A DNA stretch of 64,000 nt from Lewinellaceae bacterium (GCA_016713985.1 JADJOD010000004.1:310001-374000), one strand, 5' to 3'. Positions 19,535 through 28,430 are shown, numbered from the stretch's first letter. A program made the numbers and translations. Notes: generated by a model from the sequence alone, not told the origin.

Positions 19535-21136
19535 ATGACGAAATACATATTTGTTACGGGCGGTGTCACCTCTTCGCTCGGAAAAGGCATTCTTTGTGCC
19601 TCCCTTGCCAAACTCCTCCAGGCCCGCGGCTTTTCAGTCACCATTCAAAAGTTCGATCCCTACATCAACGTCGACCCCGGCACACTCAATCCGTATGAAC
19701 ACGGCGAGTGTTACGTAACGGACGACGGCGCGGAAACCGACCTCGACCTCGGCCACTACGAGCGGTTTTTGAACACGCCCACTTCCCGGGCGAACAACGT
19801 GACCACGGGCGCCGTATACCAAACCGTGATCAACAAGGAACGCTCCGGCGACTACCTTGGAAAAACCGTGCAGGTCATCCCGCATATCACGGACGAGATC
19901 AAACGCCGCATGCTGCTGCTCGGCCAATCGGGGCAATACGACCTTGTTATCACGGAACTCGGTGGCACGGTGGGCGATATCGAATCGCTGCCTTATGTCG
20001 AATCCGTGCGCCAGTTGCGCTGGGAACTGGGTCGCGACAACTGCTTAGTCATCCACCTGACCCTCGTACCTTACCTCAAAGCGGCCAAGGAACTCAAAAC
20101 CAAACCCACGCAGCACTCCGTAAAGGAATTGCTCAGTCTCGGCGTTCAGCCGGATATCTTAGCCTGCCCCACCGAATACCCGCTCGGCACCGACATCCGG
20201 CGCAAACTGGCCCAGTTTTGCAACGTGGAAACGGGTTCCGTGATTGAAGCCCTCGATGCCGAAAGTATCTACGACGTGCCGCTGATGTTGCTTCGCGAGC
20301 GACTCGACGCGGTGGTAATCTCCAAACTCCATCTCCGCGACACCAAGGAACCCAATCTGAGTTCCTGGAAGGGCTTTTTGGGCAAACTGAAAAACCCGCT
20401 CCACGAGGTAAAAATTGGCCTTGTCGGCAAATACAATGAATTACAGGATGCTTACAAGTCGATACACGAAGCTTTCGTTCACGCAGGCGCCGTCAACGAG
20501 TGCAAGGTGCTGGTTGTGCCGATTCACGCGGAAGACCTGGAAGGCAGTTATAAGGATGTGGGTAAAGCCCTGACGCCGTTTAGCGGCATCCTGGTAGCCC
20601 CCGGCTTCGGCGAACGTGGAATAGAAGGCAAACTTTCGGCCATCCGTTTTGCCCGCGAAAAAAACATTCCGTTTTTCGGCATTTGCCTCGGTATGCAGAC
20701 GGCTTGTGTCGAATTCGCCCGCAACGTACTCAAACTCGAAGGCGCAGCCTCTACGGAAGTCGCCCCGGCCACCCCGCACCCGGTGATCGATATGATGAGC
20801 GAGCAAAAAAGTATCACCCAAAAAGGCGGCACCATGCGCCTCGGCGCTTATCCCTGCGAGTTAAAAAAGAAATCAATAGCATTCGGCGCTTACGGGACAG
20901 GCTCCGTCAACGAACGCCACCGGCACCGCTGGGAATTCAACAATTCCTACTTAGAAGCATTTGAAAAAGCGGGTATGGTTCCGACAGGAATCAACCCGGA
21001 ATCCGGCCTCGTGGAAATTATGGAACTAAAAGACCACAAATGGTTTGTCGGCGTGCAGTTCCATCCGGAGTTAAAAAGTACGGTGGAGTCTCCACATCCC
21101 CTGTTTGTTGCGTTTGTGAAAGCGTGTATGCAATAA
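19535..21136 (+). CDS. pyrG: CTP synthase
   Basis: Makes CTP from UTP, ATP and glutamine. From ATG 19535 it is 533 residues, the usual length. The N-terminal synthase domain begins MTKYIFVTGGVTSSLGKGI (P-loop) and has FDPYINVDPGTLNPYEHGE. The C-terminal class I glutamine amidotransferase domain has the nucleophile Cys in FFGICLGMQTACVEF and the His-Glu pair in VGVQFHPELKS. The frame is intact. It is divergent from lipB, and a TACCTTTG promoter box sits between them. Cytoplasmic, pyrimidine nucleotide synthesis. Confidence 0.97.
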   Translation: MTKYIFVTGGVTSSLGKGILCASLAKLLQARGFSVTIQKFDPYINVDPGTLNPYEHGECYVTDDGAETDLDLGHYERFLNTPTSRANNVTTGAVYQTVINKERSGDYLGKTVQVIPHITDEIKRRMLLLGQSGQYDLVITELGGTVGDIESLPYVESVRQLRWELGRDNCLVIHLTLVPYLKAAKELKTKPTQHSVKELLSLGVQPDILACPTEYPLGTDIRRKLAQFCNVETGSVIEALDAESIYDVPLMLLRERLDAVVISKLHLRDTKEPNLSSWKGFLGKLKNPLHEVKIGLVGKYNELQDAYKSIHEAFVHAGAVNECKVLVVPIHAEDLEGSYKDVGKALTPFSGILVAPGFGERGIEGKLSAIRFAREKNIPFFGICLGMQTACVEFARNVLKLEGAASTEVAPATPHPVIDMMSEQKSITQKGGTMRLGAYPCELKKKSIAFGAYGTGSVNERHRHRWEFNNSYLEAFEKAGMVPTGINPESGLVEIMELKDHKWFVGVQFHPELKSTVESPHPLFVAFVKACMQ

Positions 21137-21147
21137 CCTGAATGCGT

Positions 21148-21165
21148 GTGCGAACTGAAGTTCGC
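21148..21165. repeat. Single GAACTTCAGTTC-type palindrome
   Basis: tgcgaactgaagttcgcg, 12 bp after pyrG. It belongs to the same family as the arrays at 42781-43034 and 49280-49437 and may help end pyrG transcription. Confidence 0.65.
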
Positions 21166-21283
21166 GCCACCAAACGACAATTGTTAAAATAGGTCATCTA
21201 TCGGGGCAAAACATGGGAAAAGTGGAATAATCCTTGTACCTATGCCTGCTTTCTTTACTATTAATTCACTCATTTTATTTGCT

Positions 21284-21700
21284 ATGCAAAAACCGTTTAT
21301 TCCTGCCTTTTTATTCGCACTTCTTGTGTTTTTCGGATGTTCCAAATCGGACCCCGCGCAGAAGGCTGCCGACACCTGGTATGTTTCCTATTTTCTGGAT
21401 ACCGGCGACAAAGTGGAAGATACCGGCCTTTTTACCGGTTATACCTTCGAATTTAACGACGATAACATCTGGCTCATTCATGCTCCGAACGGCAGTACAA
21501 TCACCGGCCAGTGGAAAGTTGACGACGCCACCAGTTATGCCACACTTCGTATAGATAACGCGGTTGCTCCGATGAACGCCATTATCGGCGACTATGATGT
21601 CACGGAACAATTGGACTCCTCGCTGAAACTAAAACGCCAGCCGGATACCGGCACCTCCGCACTCGACGAAATACCGGTACTGGAGTTTACAAAGCAGTGA
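21284..21700 (+). CDS. Small lipoprotein of unknown function
   Basis: 139 residues from ATG 21284. The signal MQKPFIPAFLFALLVFFGC has a lipobox FFGC, then a serine/aspartate start of the mature protein. The mature part (WYVSYFLDTGDKVEDTGLFT, EFNDDNIWLIHAPNG) resembles lipocalin-like beta-barrel lipoproteins common in Bacteroidota, which is an impression and not an assignment. It stands alone between pyrG and a convergent DUF2490 gene. Confidence 0.75.
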   Translation: MQKPFIPAFLFALLVFFGCSKSDPAQKAADTWYVSYFLDTGDKVEDTGLFTGYTFEFNDDNIWLIHAPNGSTITGQWKVDDATSYATLRIDNAVAPMNAIIGDYDVTEQLDSSLKLKRQPDTGTSALDEIPVLEFTKQ

Positions 21701-21782
21701 GGTAGTCGGGTATGGCGACACCACCCGCCCGGTACCCGCACCCGGATCATAAAAAAATATTTAAACGATTGATCTTCAAGAA

Positions 21783-21900
21783 TGTACGACGGACTTACAA
21801 GCTCGTTAATGTTTTAAGGTGTTTGTCATGTAGCGCTGTTTGCACACTTGACTTTTGACGGACTTGGAAGTCCGTCGTACACTTGGAAGTCCGTCGTACG
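21783..21900. repeat. GTACGACGGACTT palindrome cluster
   Basis: gtacgacggacttacaag at 21783, then gacggacttggaagtccgtc at 21858-21877 and a second acttggaagtccgtcgtac ending at 21899. The cluster abuts the stop codon of the DUF2490 gene at 21901 and could act as its terminator. Confidence 0.7.
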
Positions 21901-22650
21901 TCAGCGGGTTTTTCTCCAATCAAAATTGTGAAAGTAAAACACCCGTACCGTGTGCTGGTTTCTGAATGAATTACCCGCCGGAAGTTGCTGGTACAGATTC
22001 ATATAACCCGCGTGAAGTTGTGCGTGTTTGTTCACCTGGTACACCAGTCCGGCGAAGAAGCGATTTTGGTCGAAGTGGTTGTAGGTAATCTTTTTGCCAA
22101 AATTGATCATTAATTCATCGTTCAGCAAAAACTGTAACCCACCCGGTTCGAAGCGTTTTTTCGTCAGTGGAACAAACAGGGCAACGTTGTACCGGATCCG
22201 CCAATTAAAGTTGTAGCCTTCATCTAACTCGTTGTCATTCCGTATTTTCCTGCGGAAACGCTCTTCGAGGCGCACCCACTGCATCAGCAGCGCTTTTTGT
22301 CCGCGCATAAACCACTGCACCTGTTGCCAGGGCCGATGTTCGGGCAAAGCAATATTCGCATGCCCCGGCGCCGGAAACGTGTGAACATAAGCGTAGGCCG
22401 CCGTCAGGCGTACGTCGTTGCCCAGGTAAAAAGTTGGCCCGGCGCGTATGATGAACTGCGACGCGTCGCCCACAAAGTGGTCTTTCAGCCGCAGGTGTGT
22501 ATCGAACCAAAATCCCCATTTGTTCGTCAGACGGGTTTGGTTCAATACTGCGAACCAGGCTTGTTTTTCGGTCGTCACGGTTTTTTGGGCACTGGCGGAG
22601 TGGAAGCCGGCAAGAAAAAAAAGAAGGCAGAAGCAGTCATTTTTTCTCAT
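21901..22650 (-). CDS. DUF2490-type outer-membrane beta-barrel protein
   Basis: 249 residues from ATG 22650 with signal peptide MRKNDCFCLLFFLAGFHSAS ending SAQ. The mature chain is built of alternating aromatic strands (WGFWFDTHLRLKDHF, FIIRAGPTFYLG, VRLTAAYAYVHTF, RFFAGLVYQVNKHAQLHAGY) and closes with FDW, as expected for a small outer-membrane barrel. WFxxxNQTRLTNKWGFW at the N-terminus fits the DUF2490 family. No function is established. Confidence 0.75.
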   Translation of the reverse strand: MRKNDCFCLLFFLAGFHSASAQKTVTTEKQAWFAVLNQTRLTNKWGFWFDTHLRLKDHFVGDASQFIIRAGPTFYLGNDVRLTAAYAYVHTFPAPGHANIALPEHRPWQQVQWFMRGQKALLMQWVRLEERFRRKIRNDNELDEGYNFNWRIRYNVALFVPLTKKRFEPGGLQFLLNDELMINFGKKITYNHFDQNRFFAGLVYQVNKHAQLHAGYMNLYQQLPAGNSFRNQHTVRVFYFHNFDWRKTR

Positions 22651-22747
22651 AAAGTTTGAAGTCTTGTTTGTCAGGTAATGATGATCGAAAAACAACATGG
22701 ACAGTCGCGGGCGGTACAACACAATATCGAAAGGCGGTAACGGTTGT

Positions 22748-23911
22748 TCATGTTTGTTGAATGGTTGTACGACGGACCTCCAGGTACGCGAGAATCCCTC
22801 CGTTCAGATTGTAAAGGTTTTCAAAACCGAATTTTTCTTCCAGTTCCCGAATGGCCTGGGCGCTCCGGGCGCCGGACCGGCAATGCACCACCACCTTTAA
22901 ATCCTTTGAAAATCGGGCGGCATTTTCCACAACCCTCGCCAGCGGGATCAATTCGGCGCCGATGTTGGCGGCTTCGTATTCATGCGGTTCGCGCACGTCG
23001 ATCAACTGGAATTTTTCGCCCTTTGCCTGCCATTGAAGAAACTCTTGTACGGTAATTTCCTTTACCGGTCGTTCCGGCGTCTTTGTGCCGCAAAAATGTT
23101 CATAATCAATGAGTTTGGTAATTGTCGGGTTCTTTCCGTTCAGCGGATTGTCCGCCCGGCGTTCGATGTTGAAGGTGCGCGACCGGAAATTCAGCGCGTC
23201 AAATACATATAAGCGCCCGTCCAGAATTTCCCCAATTTCCGTGACCACTTTGATCACTTCAAGCGCCTGCAAACTGCCGATGATGCCGGGTAGAACGCCC
23301 AGCACGCCGCTTTCGGCGCAATTCGGCACCTGGCCGGGTGGCGGCGGCACGGGGTAGAGGTCGCGGTAATTCGGCCCCAATTCCCCCCCGGAACTCCGGT
23401 AATTAAAAACCGAAACCTGCCCTTCGAATTGAAAAACGGAGGCGTACACGTTGGTTTTATCCAATAACACGCAGGCATCGTTGACTAAATACCGTGTCGG
23501 GAAATTATCCGTACCGTCGGCCACCACGTCGTAGTTTTTGATGATGTCGAGGGCATTTTTCGGGCTCAGGCGGGTGTGATGCAGCCGGATATCGATGTAG
23601 GGATTGAGCGATTCGAGCCGGTTTTTGGCTGCCCGCACTTTGGATCTGCCCACATCTTTTTTTCCAAATAACACCTGCCGTTGCAGGTTGCTGTCGTCCA
23701 CCACATCGAAATCGACGATCCCGAGTGTGCCGACTCCGGCGGCAGCTAAGTACAACAACAGGGGGCTGCCCAGGCCACCCGAACCAACAACCAGCACTTT
23801 GGCGGCTTTCAGTTTTTGCTGCGCCACCAACACGAATTCCGGGAGGATGATGTGCCGGTTGTAACGGTTCAGTTCTTCCTTTGAAAACCGGATATCTTTA
23901 TAAAACGGCAT
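22748..23911 (-). CDS. MoeB/ThiF-type sulfur-carrier adenylyltransferase fused to rhodanese
   Basis: 387 residues. The N-terminal E1-like domain has the ATP-binding GSGGLGSPLLLYLAAAGVG and DFDVVDDSNLQRQVLFG, and the conserved DGTDNFPTRYLVNDAC segment. The C-terminal rhodanese domain has DVREPHEYE and the active-site loop HCRSGARS. This MoeZ-like layout adenylates the C-terminus of a ubiquitin-like sulfur carrier (MoaD or ThiS) and supplies sulfur from a rhodanese persulfide for molybdopterin or thiamine synthesis. The zinc CxxC pairs of MoeB are not evident, as is common in MoeZ-like proteins. No moa or thi genes are nearby, so the partner is unknown. Confidence 0.9.
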   Translation of the reverse strand: MPFYKDIRFSKEELNRYNRHIILPEFVLVAQQKLKAAKVLVVGSGGLGSPLLLYLAAAGVGTLGIVDFDVVDDSNLQRQVLFGKKDVGRSKVRAAKNRLESLNPYIDIRLHHTRLSPKNALDIIKNYDVVADGTDNFPTRYLVNDACVLLDKTNVYASVFQFEGQVSVFNYRSSGGELGPNYRDLYPVPPPPGQVPNCAESGVLGVLPGIIGSLQALEVIKVVTEIGEILDGRLYVFDALNFRSRTFNIERRADNPLNGKNPTITKLIDYEHFCGTKTPERPVKEITVQEFLQWQAKGEKFQLIDVREPHEYEAANIGAELIPLARVVENAARFSKDLKVVVHCRSGARSAQAIRELEEKFGFENLYNLNGGILAYLEVRRTTIQQT

Positions 23912-23946
23912 GGTTTATTTTTCAAGTGAGTTTTGGATAGATCAAA

Positions 23947-24085
23947 GCCGCAGCGCGGCGAAATATTTGTAGCAAAGCCGGTTTTCGGGTTGGAAAGGTG
24001 CCGCGCACCGGCATATTCATTTACGGCGCGCTGCTGCTCCCTGCATTAAGAACCATTTTCTGCAAATATTTCGCGGCGCTGCCGT
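23947..24085. repeat. Inverted repeat between divergent genes
   Basis: gcagcgcggcgaaatatttg at the left and caaatatttcgcggcgctgc at the right enclose about 90 bp that holds a second small palindrome (ggtgccgcgcacc). It fills most of the gap between the adenylyltransferase and OsmC genes and looks like a non-coding dispersed element. Confidence 0.65.
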
Positions 24086-24163
24086 TTCTTGAAACAAGTA
24101 TCTTTATCGTTTATTTTTCCGGCAATACTTCCAGCCAACGTCAGAGACTTTCCTTTGTTCACT

Positions 24164-24583
24164 ATGAAGATTCGAATTCACAGAACCGGCGATGCATTAC
24201 ACACGGTTGCCAGCGACGAAAAAGGCAACGAAGTTACGTTATACCTGCCCGAAAGTGCGGGTGGGGCCGCTACCGGCATCCGGCCGATGCAAATGCTCAT
24301 TATGGGTATGGGCGGCTGCGCCGCAGTCGACGTCCTGACGATCTTGAAAAAGCAACGCCAGCAGGTGACCGGCTTTTCCATCGATATAGAGGCTGAACGC
24401 GAACCTGGCAAAGAACCTTCCCTCTGGCAAACGGCACACCTGGTTTTTATATTTTCCGGTAAAGTGGACCGTGCAAAAGCGGAACACGCGGTGCAATTGT
24501 CCATGCAAAAATATTGCAGCGTTTCCGAAACACTGCGCCGGGCAGGCGCTTCCCTGAGTTGGGAAGTGCGCATAACAGATTGA
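24164..24583 (+). CDS. OsmC/Ohr family protein
   Basis: 139 residues from ATG 24164 (MKIRIHRTGDALHTVASDEKG). The family pattern of two reactive cysteines is present: one in MGMGGCAAVDVLTILKK and one in QKYCSVSETL. Members reduce organic hydroperoxides with a thiol partner. This one matches the general OsmC branch rather than a specific Ohr. A -7-like box TTCCTTTG lies only 6 bp before the ATG, so the mRNA may be almost leaderless. Confidence 0.9.
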   Translation: MKIRIHRTGDALHTVASDEKGNEVTLYLPESAGGAATGIRPMQMLIMGMGGCAAVDVLTILKKQRQQVTGFSIDIEAEREPGKEPSLWQTAHLVFIFSGKVDRAKAEHAVQLSMQKYCSVSETLRRAGASLSWEVRITD

Positions 24584-24594
24584 TTATCAATAAA

Positions 24595-24636
24595 ATAAGC
24601 AGGTGTGGCACACCGGGATGCCGCACCTGCTTATCA
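24595..24636 (+). terminator. Rho-independent terminator after the OsmC gene
   Basis: Hairpin aagcaggtgtggcacac... gccgcacctgctt followed by a T-rich stretch, 12 bp after the stop. Confidence 0.75.
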
Positions 24637-24641
24637 TTTTT

Positions 24642-24816
24642 ACCGGATGAGGACATCCGGTGTACAGTTTACCGGATGAGGACATCCGGTGTACAGTTTA
24701 CCGGATGAGGACATCCGGTGTACAGTTTACCGGATGAGGACATCCGGTGTACAGTTTACCGGATGAGGACATCCGGTGTACAGTTTTACCGGATGAGGAC
24801 ATCCGGTGTACAATTT
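24642..24816. repeat. Six-copy tandem array of a 29-bp palindromic unit
   Basis: Unit: accggatgaggacatccggt (8-bp arms around agga) plus a 9-bp linker gtacagttt. Six nearly identical copies; the last has a changed linker and is displaced by one extra T. The array ends 4 bp from the rpoD stop codon and probably forms its 3' end. Confidence 0.92.
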
Positions 24817-24820
24817 ATGC

Positions 24821-25690
24821 TTACGCCCCCAAATAAGTTTTCAGCAATTTGCTGCGGCTTGTAGCGCGTAACTTATTGATGGCTTTGTCCTTAATCTGGC
24901 GTACGCGTTCACGAGTGAGACCGAATTTGTCGCCGATATCTTCCAGCGACATGGGGTGTTCCACGCCGATACCGAAGTACAGTTTGATGACGTCGCACTG
25001 GCGGTCGGTGAGGGTGCCGAGTGAACGTTCGATCTCGCGACGGAGCGAGTCGGCGTATTCGAGGTGGGTATCGGTGCCCGGCATGGAGTTGTTCTCCAGC
25101 ACATCGAGCAGCGAGTTGTCCTCACCTTCTACAAACGGCGCGTCCATCGACACGTGGCGGGCGGCCACGCCGAGGGTGGTTTCCACTTCGTCGGTGGTAA
25201 TTTCGAGCAGTTCTGCGAGTTCTTCGGGGCTCGGCTCCCGTTCAAACGTTTGTTCGAGTTCGGAAAAAGCCTTGTTGATTTTGTTGAGCGAGCCGACTTT
25301 GTTCAGCGGCAGGCGTACAATACGGCTCTGTTCGGCCAATGCCTGGAGGATACTTTGACGGATCCACCAGACGGCGTAAGAGATAAATTTAAAGCCGCGG
25401 GTTTCATCGAATCGCTGGGCGGCTTTGATGAGACCGAGGTTGCCTTCATTGATCAAATCGGAGAGGCTAAGGCCTTGATTCTGATACTGTTTTGCAACGG
25501 AAACGACGAAACGAAGGTTGGCTTTTGTCAGTTTTTCGAGGGCGATCTGATCGCCTTGTTTGATTCGTTTCGCTAAATCTACTTCTTCTTCCGGGGTGAG
25601 GAGGTCCACTTTACCAATTTCCTGCAGGTACTTCTCCAGCGACTGGCTTTCGCGATTGGTAATGGACTTCGTAATTTTTAGTTGCCTCAT
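24821..25690 (-). CDS. rpoD: Primary sigma factor RpoD/SigA
   Basis: 289 residues from ATG 25690 (MRQLKITKSITNRESQSLEK). It has region 1.2 (LEKYLQEIGKVDLLTPEEEV), region 2 with the core-binding and -10 recognition helix (NLRFVVSVAKQYQNQGLSLS, FISYAVWWIRQSI), region 3 (AFSELEQTFEREPSPEELAE) and region 4 helix-turn-helix (LEDIGDKFGLTRERVRQIK). It lacks region 1.1 and the non-conserved region, as usual for the single short housekeeping sigma of Bacteroidota that reads TTTG/TAnnTTTG promoters. Its own promoter is a good match. The palindromic array at 24642-24816 directly follows the stop. Confidence 0.96.
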   Translation of the reverse strand: MRQLKITKSITNRESQSLEKYLQEIGKVDLLTPEEEVDLAKRIKQGDQIALEKLTKANLRFVVSVAKQYQNQGLSLSDLINEGNLGLIKAAQRFDETRGFKFISYAVWWIRQSILQALAEQSRIVRLPLNKVGSLNKINKAFSELEQTFEREPSPEELAELLEITTDEVETTLGVAARHVSMDAPFVEGEDNSLLDVLENNSMPGTDTHLEYADSLRREIERSLGTLTDRQCDVIKLYFGIGVEHPMSLEDIGDKFGLTRERVRQIKDKAINKLRATSRSKLLKTYLGA

Positions 25691-25721
25691 GTGAGATGCT
25701 GTGTTGAATTTTTTCCGGCTG

Positions 25722-25754
25722 CAAAGGTACACTTTTCAAGCAGCCGTTGTCAAG
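25722..25754 (-). promoter_or_regulatory. Promoter of rpoD
   Basis: On the minus strand, cttg (-33) is followed after 21 bp by TACCTTTG (-7), 31 bp before the ATG. It is the best full -33/-7 match in the window and suggests that rpoD is transcribed by its own product. Confidence 0.7.
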
Positions 25755-25907
25755 TTTTTTTAAAACTTAGACGCGGGTTATTTCGGAAGGTTTTAAAAAT
25801 TTCCTGTAAGTGATGTATTAAACGGTTCAAATTTAATTTTGTTCCATAGGTAAAGCCGGGTTCCCTTGAAAAATATTATTCTTTGAATGCCATTAACAAA
25901 GTCCTGA

Positions 25908-26465
25908 TTACCGCTCCTGTTTCAGTCGTTCGGTCTGCCCCGTCACGGCATCCGATAATTGCCCCGCCAGCAGGTCAAATTTTTTTATTACCTCCAGTTC
26001 GAGGTTCAGCAAGTCCGGAAATTGTTCGTAGGAATAATCGAGTATTTTCTTTTTAAGGCTCGTGTTTTTTTCATGATCTGCAGCCGGCGGTTCGGGTACT
26101 TCTCCGCCGGGTAATTGCCCGATCACCCGGATGAATGCCGCCGCCCGGGTTTTCGTAAACACGAGCCATTCCTTCCCGGCCGGATCTTTTGTGGAAAATC
26201 CTTCGGGAAAGTGTTCAACACAATGATTTTGAATCAGATACACCAATCCTTCCACCTTCCCCAAATTGCTGATCCGGCGCCGCTCCTGTTCCATTTCCCG
26301 GTCCAGCGAGCCGTAGGTGCCCCTTTCCCCGGACCGTTTGTCTATCCAGGCGCCGCTTTCCTCGTAACGCTCTTCCCGCAGCCATTTTTTGTCCTGCTTT
26401 TTGCGATGACGAAGCCCGAGCACCAGCAAGGCGAGTACGATCAACCCGAAAAGTATCTCCATCAT
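25908..26465 (-). CDS. Membrane-anchored protein of unknown function
   Basis: 185 residues. One N-terminal membrane segment (ILFGLIVLALLVLGL) is followed by a strongly basic stretch (RHRKKQDKKWLREERYEE) and a mostly helical, charged cytoplasmic part ending QLSDAVTGQTERLKQER. A central piece, GLVYLIQNHCVEHFPEGF, looks folded. It begins 15 bp after the secreted deiminase-like gene ends, so the two may share a transcript. No family recognised. Confidence 0.65.
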   Translation of the reverse strand: MMEILFGLIVLALLVLGLRHRKKQDKKWLREERYEESGAWIDKRSGERGTYGSLDREMEQERRRISNLGKVEGLVYLIQNHCVEHFPEGFSTKDPAGKEWLVFTKTRAAAFIRVIGQLPGGEVPEPPAADHEKNTSLKKKILDYSYEQFPDLLNLELEVIKKFDLLAGQLSDAVTGQTERLKQER

Positions 26466-26480
26466 ATCGCAGGGAATGGA

Positions 26481-28283
26481 TTAGTGCACCGACAGTTTTT
26501 TTACCACCGTTTGGCTGCCGGTTTGTAATTCCACAAAATACGTGCCGGGCAAATACCGGCTCGCATCGATAAAGTGATTGGATTTCCCCGCAGGTAGGCT
26601 TCCGCTAAACACGGTTTCAATTTGCTGGCCCAACGTGTTGAAAATGCGTATGTTACCAAAGGTGCTCACTTTTGTGAACACCGGAATAACCGTCATGGCC
26701 GAGGCCGGGTTGGGATAAATATCCAGCAATTCGGCAGCGGCGACACTTTCCGTACCCGATGTTTCCAGCACACAAAAACTCCAGTATCCCTCCGGAGCGG
26801 TGATCGGCCGGGTGAGGGTTTTGCCGTTTGCGGCTGTGGCTTCTATATAATAATACACGGTGCTGCCGGCCGCCTGAAGCGGAATAAATCCTTTGTGGGT
26901 CCAAACGGTATCATCCGGGTTATACAACGGCAGGTCGGCGGTTTGCCAGGGGCCGTCCGGACTGCTTGCATAATGAACCGTGGCGGATTGCAAACCGCTG
27001 CGATGTGCAATGTTCGCCCACACGGGGTACCCGCCGGACCAGGCGGTATTGTCCATACACGGTAATTCCTGGTGCACGATGCGCAGCGGATCAGCCACGC
27101 CGATTTCTTTGGTGATGCAGTGTACGGCGCCGCCCGCGTCGATGATATTGCGGCAGTCGATCGGAAATACCCGGTAGCCGGGCAGGTATTTGTGGAATGT
27201 ATCGATGGCAGGGTTATCGAGTGCGTTGTCGTAGATCGGCAAAATGACCGTTTTATTGACAAAAACGGCGTTCGCGTAGGTTGGGTACAAAGCGCTTTGG
27301 CCCGGATAGGGCGGGTACTGGCCGTCGCTGTAGAATGCCGGCATGGGTATCCGGACGATTTTGAACGGAGTCCCGAACGAAGTTTTAAAATTGTCCAGCA
27401 CATACGCCAGGTTGGCTTCGATCTGCGGGCCGTCCGATTCCGTATCGGGGTATTTTCCAATCAGCAGGGTCTCCTCATCCAGCAGTTTCATGTGCATGTC
27501 GATGTGGTGAATGCCGTCGTAGGGCAATGCGGTCATCTTGATGTACCGCTGAATGCCCATAAAATTTTGGAGAATGGTATTGATTTGCGTTTCCGTTTTG
27601 GCAGACACGCCATAAGGGTTTCCCGGTGCATTTTCACTGAGAATCAGTTTGGATGCAAAGGCGGCGCCCATGCCGTCCGACATAAAATTGCTGCCCGTGT
27701 TGACCATATCGGAAGGCGCCAGCGTGGTGGTGTAAAGCGGCACCCCGAGATAGGGAGCAATGGTTGTGGACAGGGTATCGTCTTTTTTTCTCGTCGGGCG
27801 GTTGTAGATCCAGTCGACGAGGTACAGGGAGTCTACCGTATTGGCGTACACGCAGTTGGGGCCGTAGTCGCGCACCCAGATCGAGTTATTCGGCACGATG
27901 ACAAACTCTACGTTGGAGGAAATGTCCACACCGGCGGCCGTCAGGGAGTTTTTTGCGGCGTCTACCTGCGTCTGGCCGTTGCAATTCACGATAACGCGGC
28001 ATTCGTCGCGCGCGGCGCGGGTGATCTCTACCAGAATGGGTAACCAGTCCGCCGGGCCGTTCCAGGTAATCAGTAATGCCTGAAGTTCTTCCCATTCCGC
28101 CATAGCGCGCACCGGAAGAGCCGGGGGATTGGTGATGCCGTTTAAAATCTGGTCGCCGGGGCCGGCAATATGTGGCAAAAGGGCTTTTTCTTCGGCGGTC
28201 ATGTACCGCGGCAGGGGGTCGCCGGTTTGGGCAGACAATTGCCCGGCCAACAGAAAGGTGAAGATCAGGTATCGAAATTTCAT
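26481..28283 (-). CDS. Secreted peptidylarginine/agmatine-deiminase-like enzyme with T9SS tail
   Basis: 600 residues from ATG 28283 with signal peptide MKFRYLIFTFLLAGQLSAQ. Residues about 55-420 match the PAD_porph fold: SIWVRDYGP, GIHHIDMHMKLLDEE (the HxD pair), a FVNKTVILPIYDN segment and the nucleophile Cys in DAGGAVHCITKEIG. These enzymes hydrolyse a guanidinium group, giving citrulline or carbamoyl products plus ammonia. A beta-sandwich follows (VHYASSPDGPW), then a type A sorting domain (DIYPNPASAMTVIPV ... VVKKLSVH). The architecture is like the surface-exported arginine deiminase of Porphyromonas, whereas agmatine deiminase itself is cytoplasmic. Export makes a protein or peptide substrate plausible, which is inference. 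Confidence 0.82.
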   Translation of the reverse strand: MKFRYLIFTFLLAGQLSAQTGDPLPRYMTAEEKALLPHIAGPGDQILNGITNPPALPVRAMAEWEELQALLITWNGPADWLPILVEITRAARDECRVIVNCNGQTQVDAAKNSLTAAGVDISSNVEFVIVPNNSIWVRDYGPNCVYANTVDSLYLVDWIYNRPTRKKDDTLSTTIAPYLGVPLYTTTLAPSDMVNTGSNFMSDGMGAAFASKLILSENAPGNPYGVSAKTETQINTILQNFMGIQRYIKMTALPYDGIHHIDMHMKLLDEETLLIGKYPDTESDGPQIEANLAYVLDNFKTSFGTPFKIVRIPMPAFYSDGQYPPYPGQSALYPTYANAVFVNKTVILPIYDNALDNPAIDTFHKYLPGYRVFPIDCRNIIDAGGAVHCITKEIGVADPLRIVHQELPCMDNTAWSGGYPVWANIAHRSGLQSATVHYASSPDGPWQTADLPLYNPDDTVWTHKGFIPLQAAGSTVYYYIEATAANGKTLTRPITAPEGYWSFCVLETSGTESVAAAELLDIYPNPASAMTVIPVFTKVSTFGNIRIFNTLGQQIETVFSGSLPAGKSNHFIDASRYLPGTYFVELQTGSQTVVKKLSVH

Positions 28284-28396
28284 ATTAAATTTATTTGACG
28301 GGCAAAACCCCGCACATCGTTTCACAAATATTCTGCCTTTTGCCGAAATTCCGCGTACCATTTTGCAAAACTGTAAAAAAGCGGCTTACCGGGCAC

Positions 28397-28430
28397 AAAA
28401 AAAAGCGGCGTGCCATTGCACACCGCTTGA
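28397..28430 (-). terminator. Terminator after the Crp/Fnr gene
   Basis: On the minus strand: aagcggtgtgc, loop aatg, gcacgccgctt, then a run of eight T. It lies about 50 bp beyond the regulator's stop. Confidence 0.85.

Noticed and set aside
24642..24816. Regular 29-bp array that could be taken for CRISPR
   Set aside because: Linkers between palindromes are identical 9-bp words, not variable spacers, and no cas genes are present.
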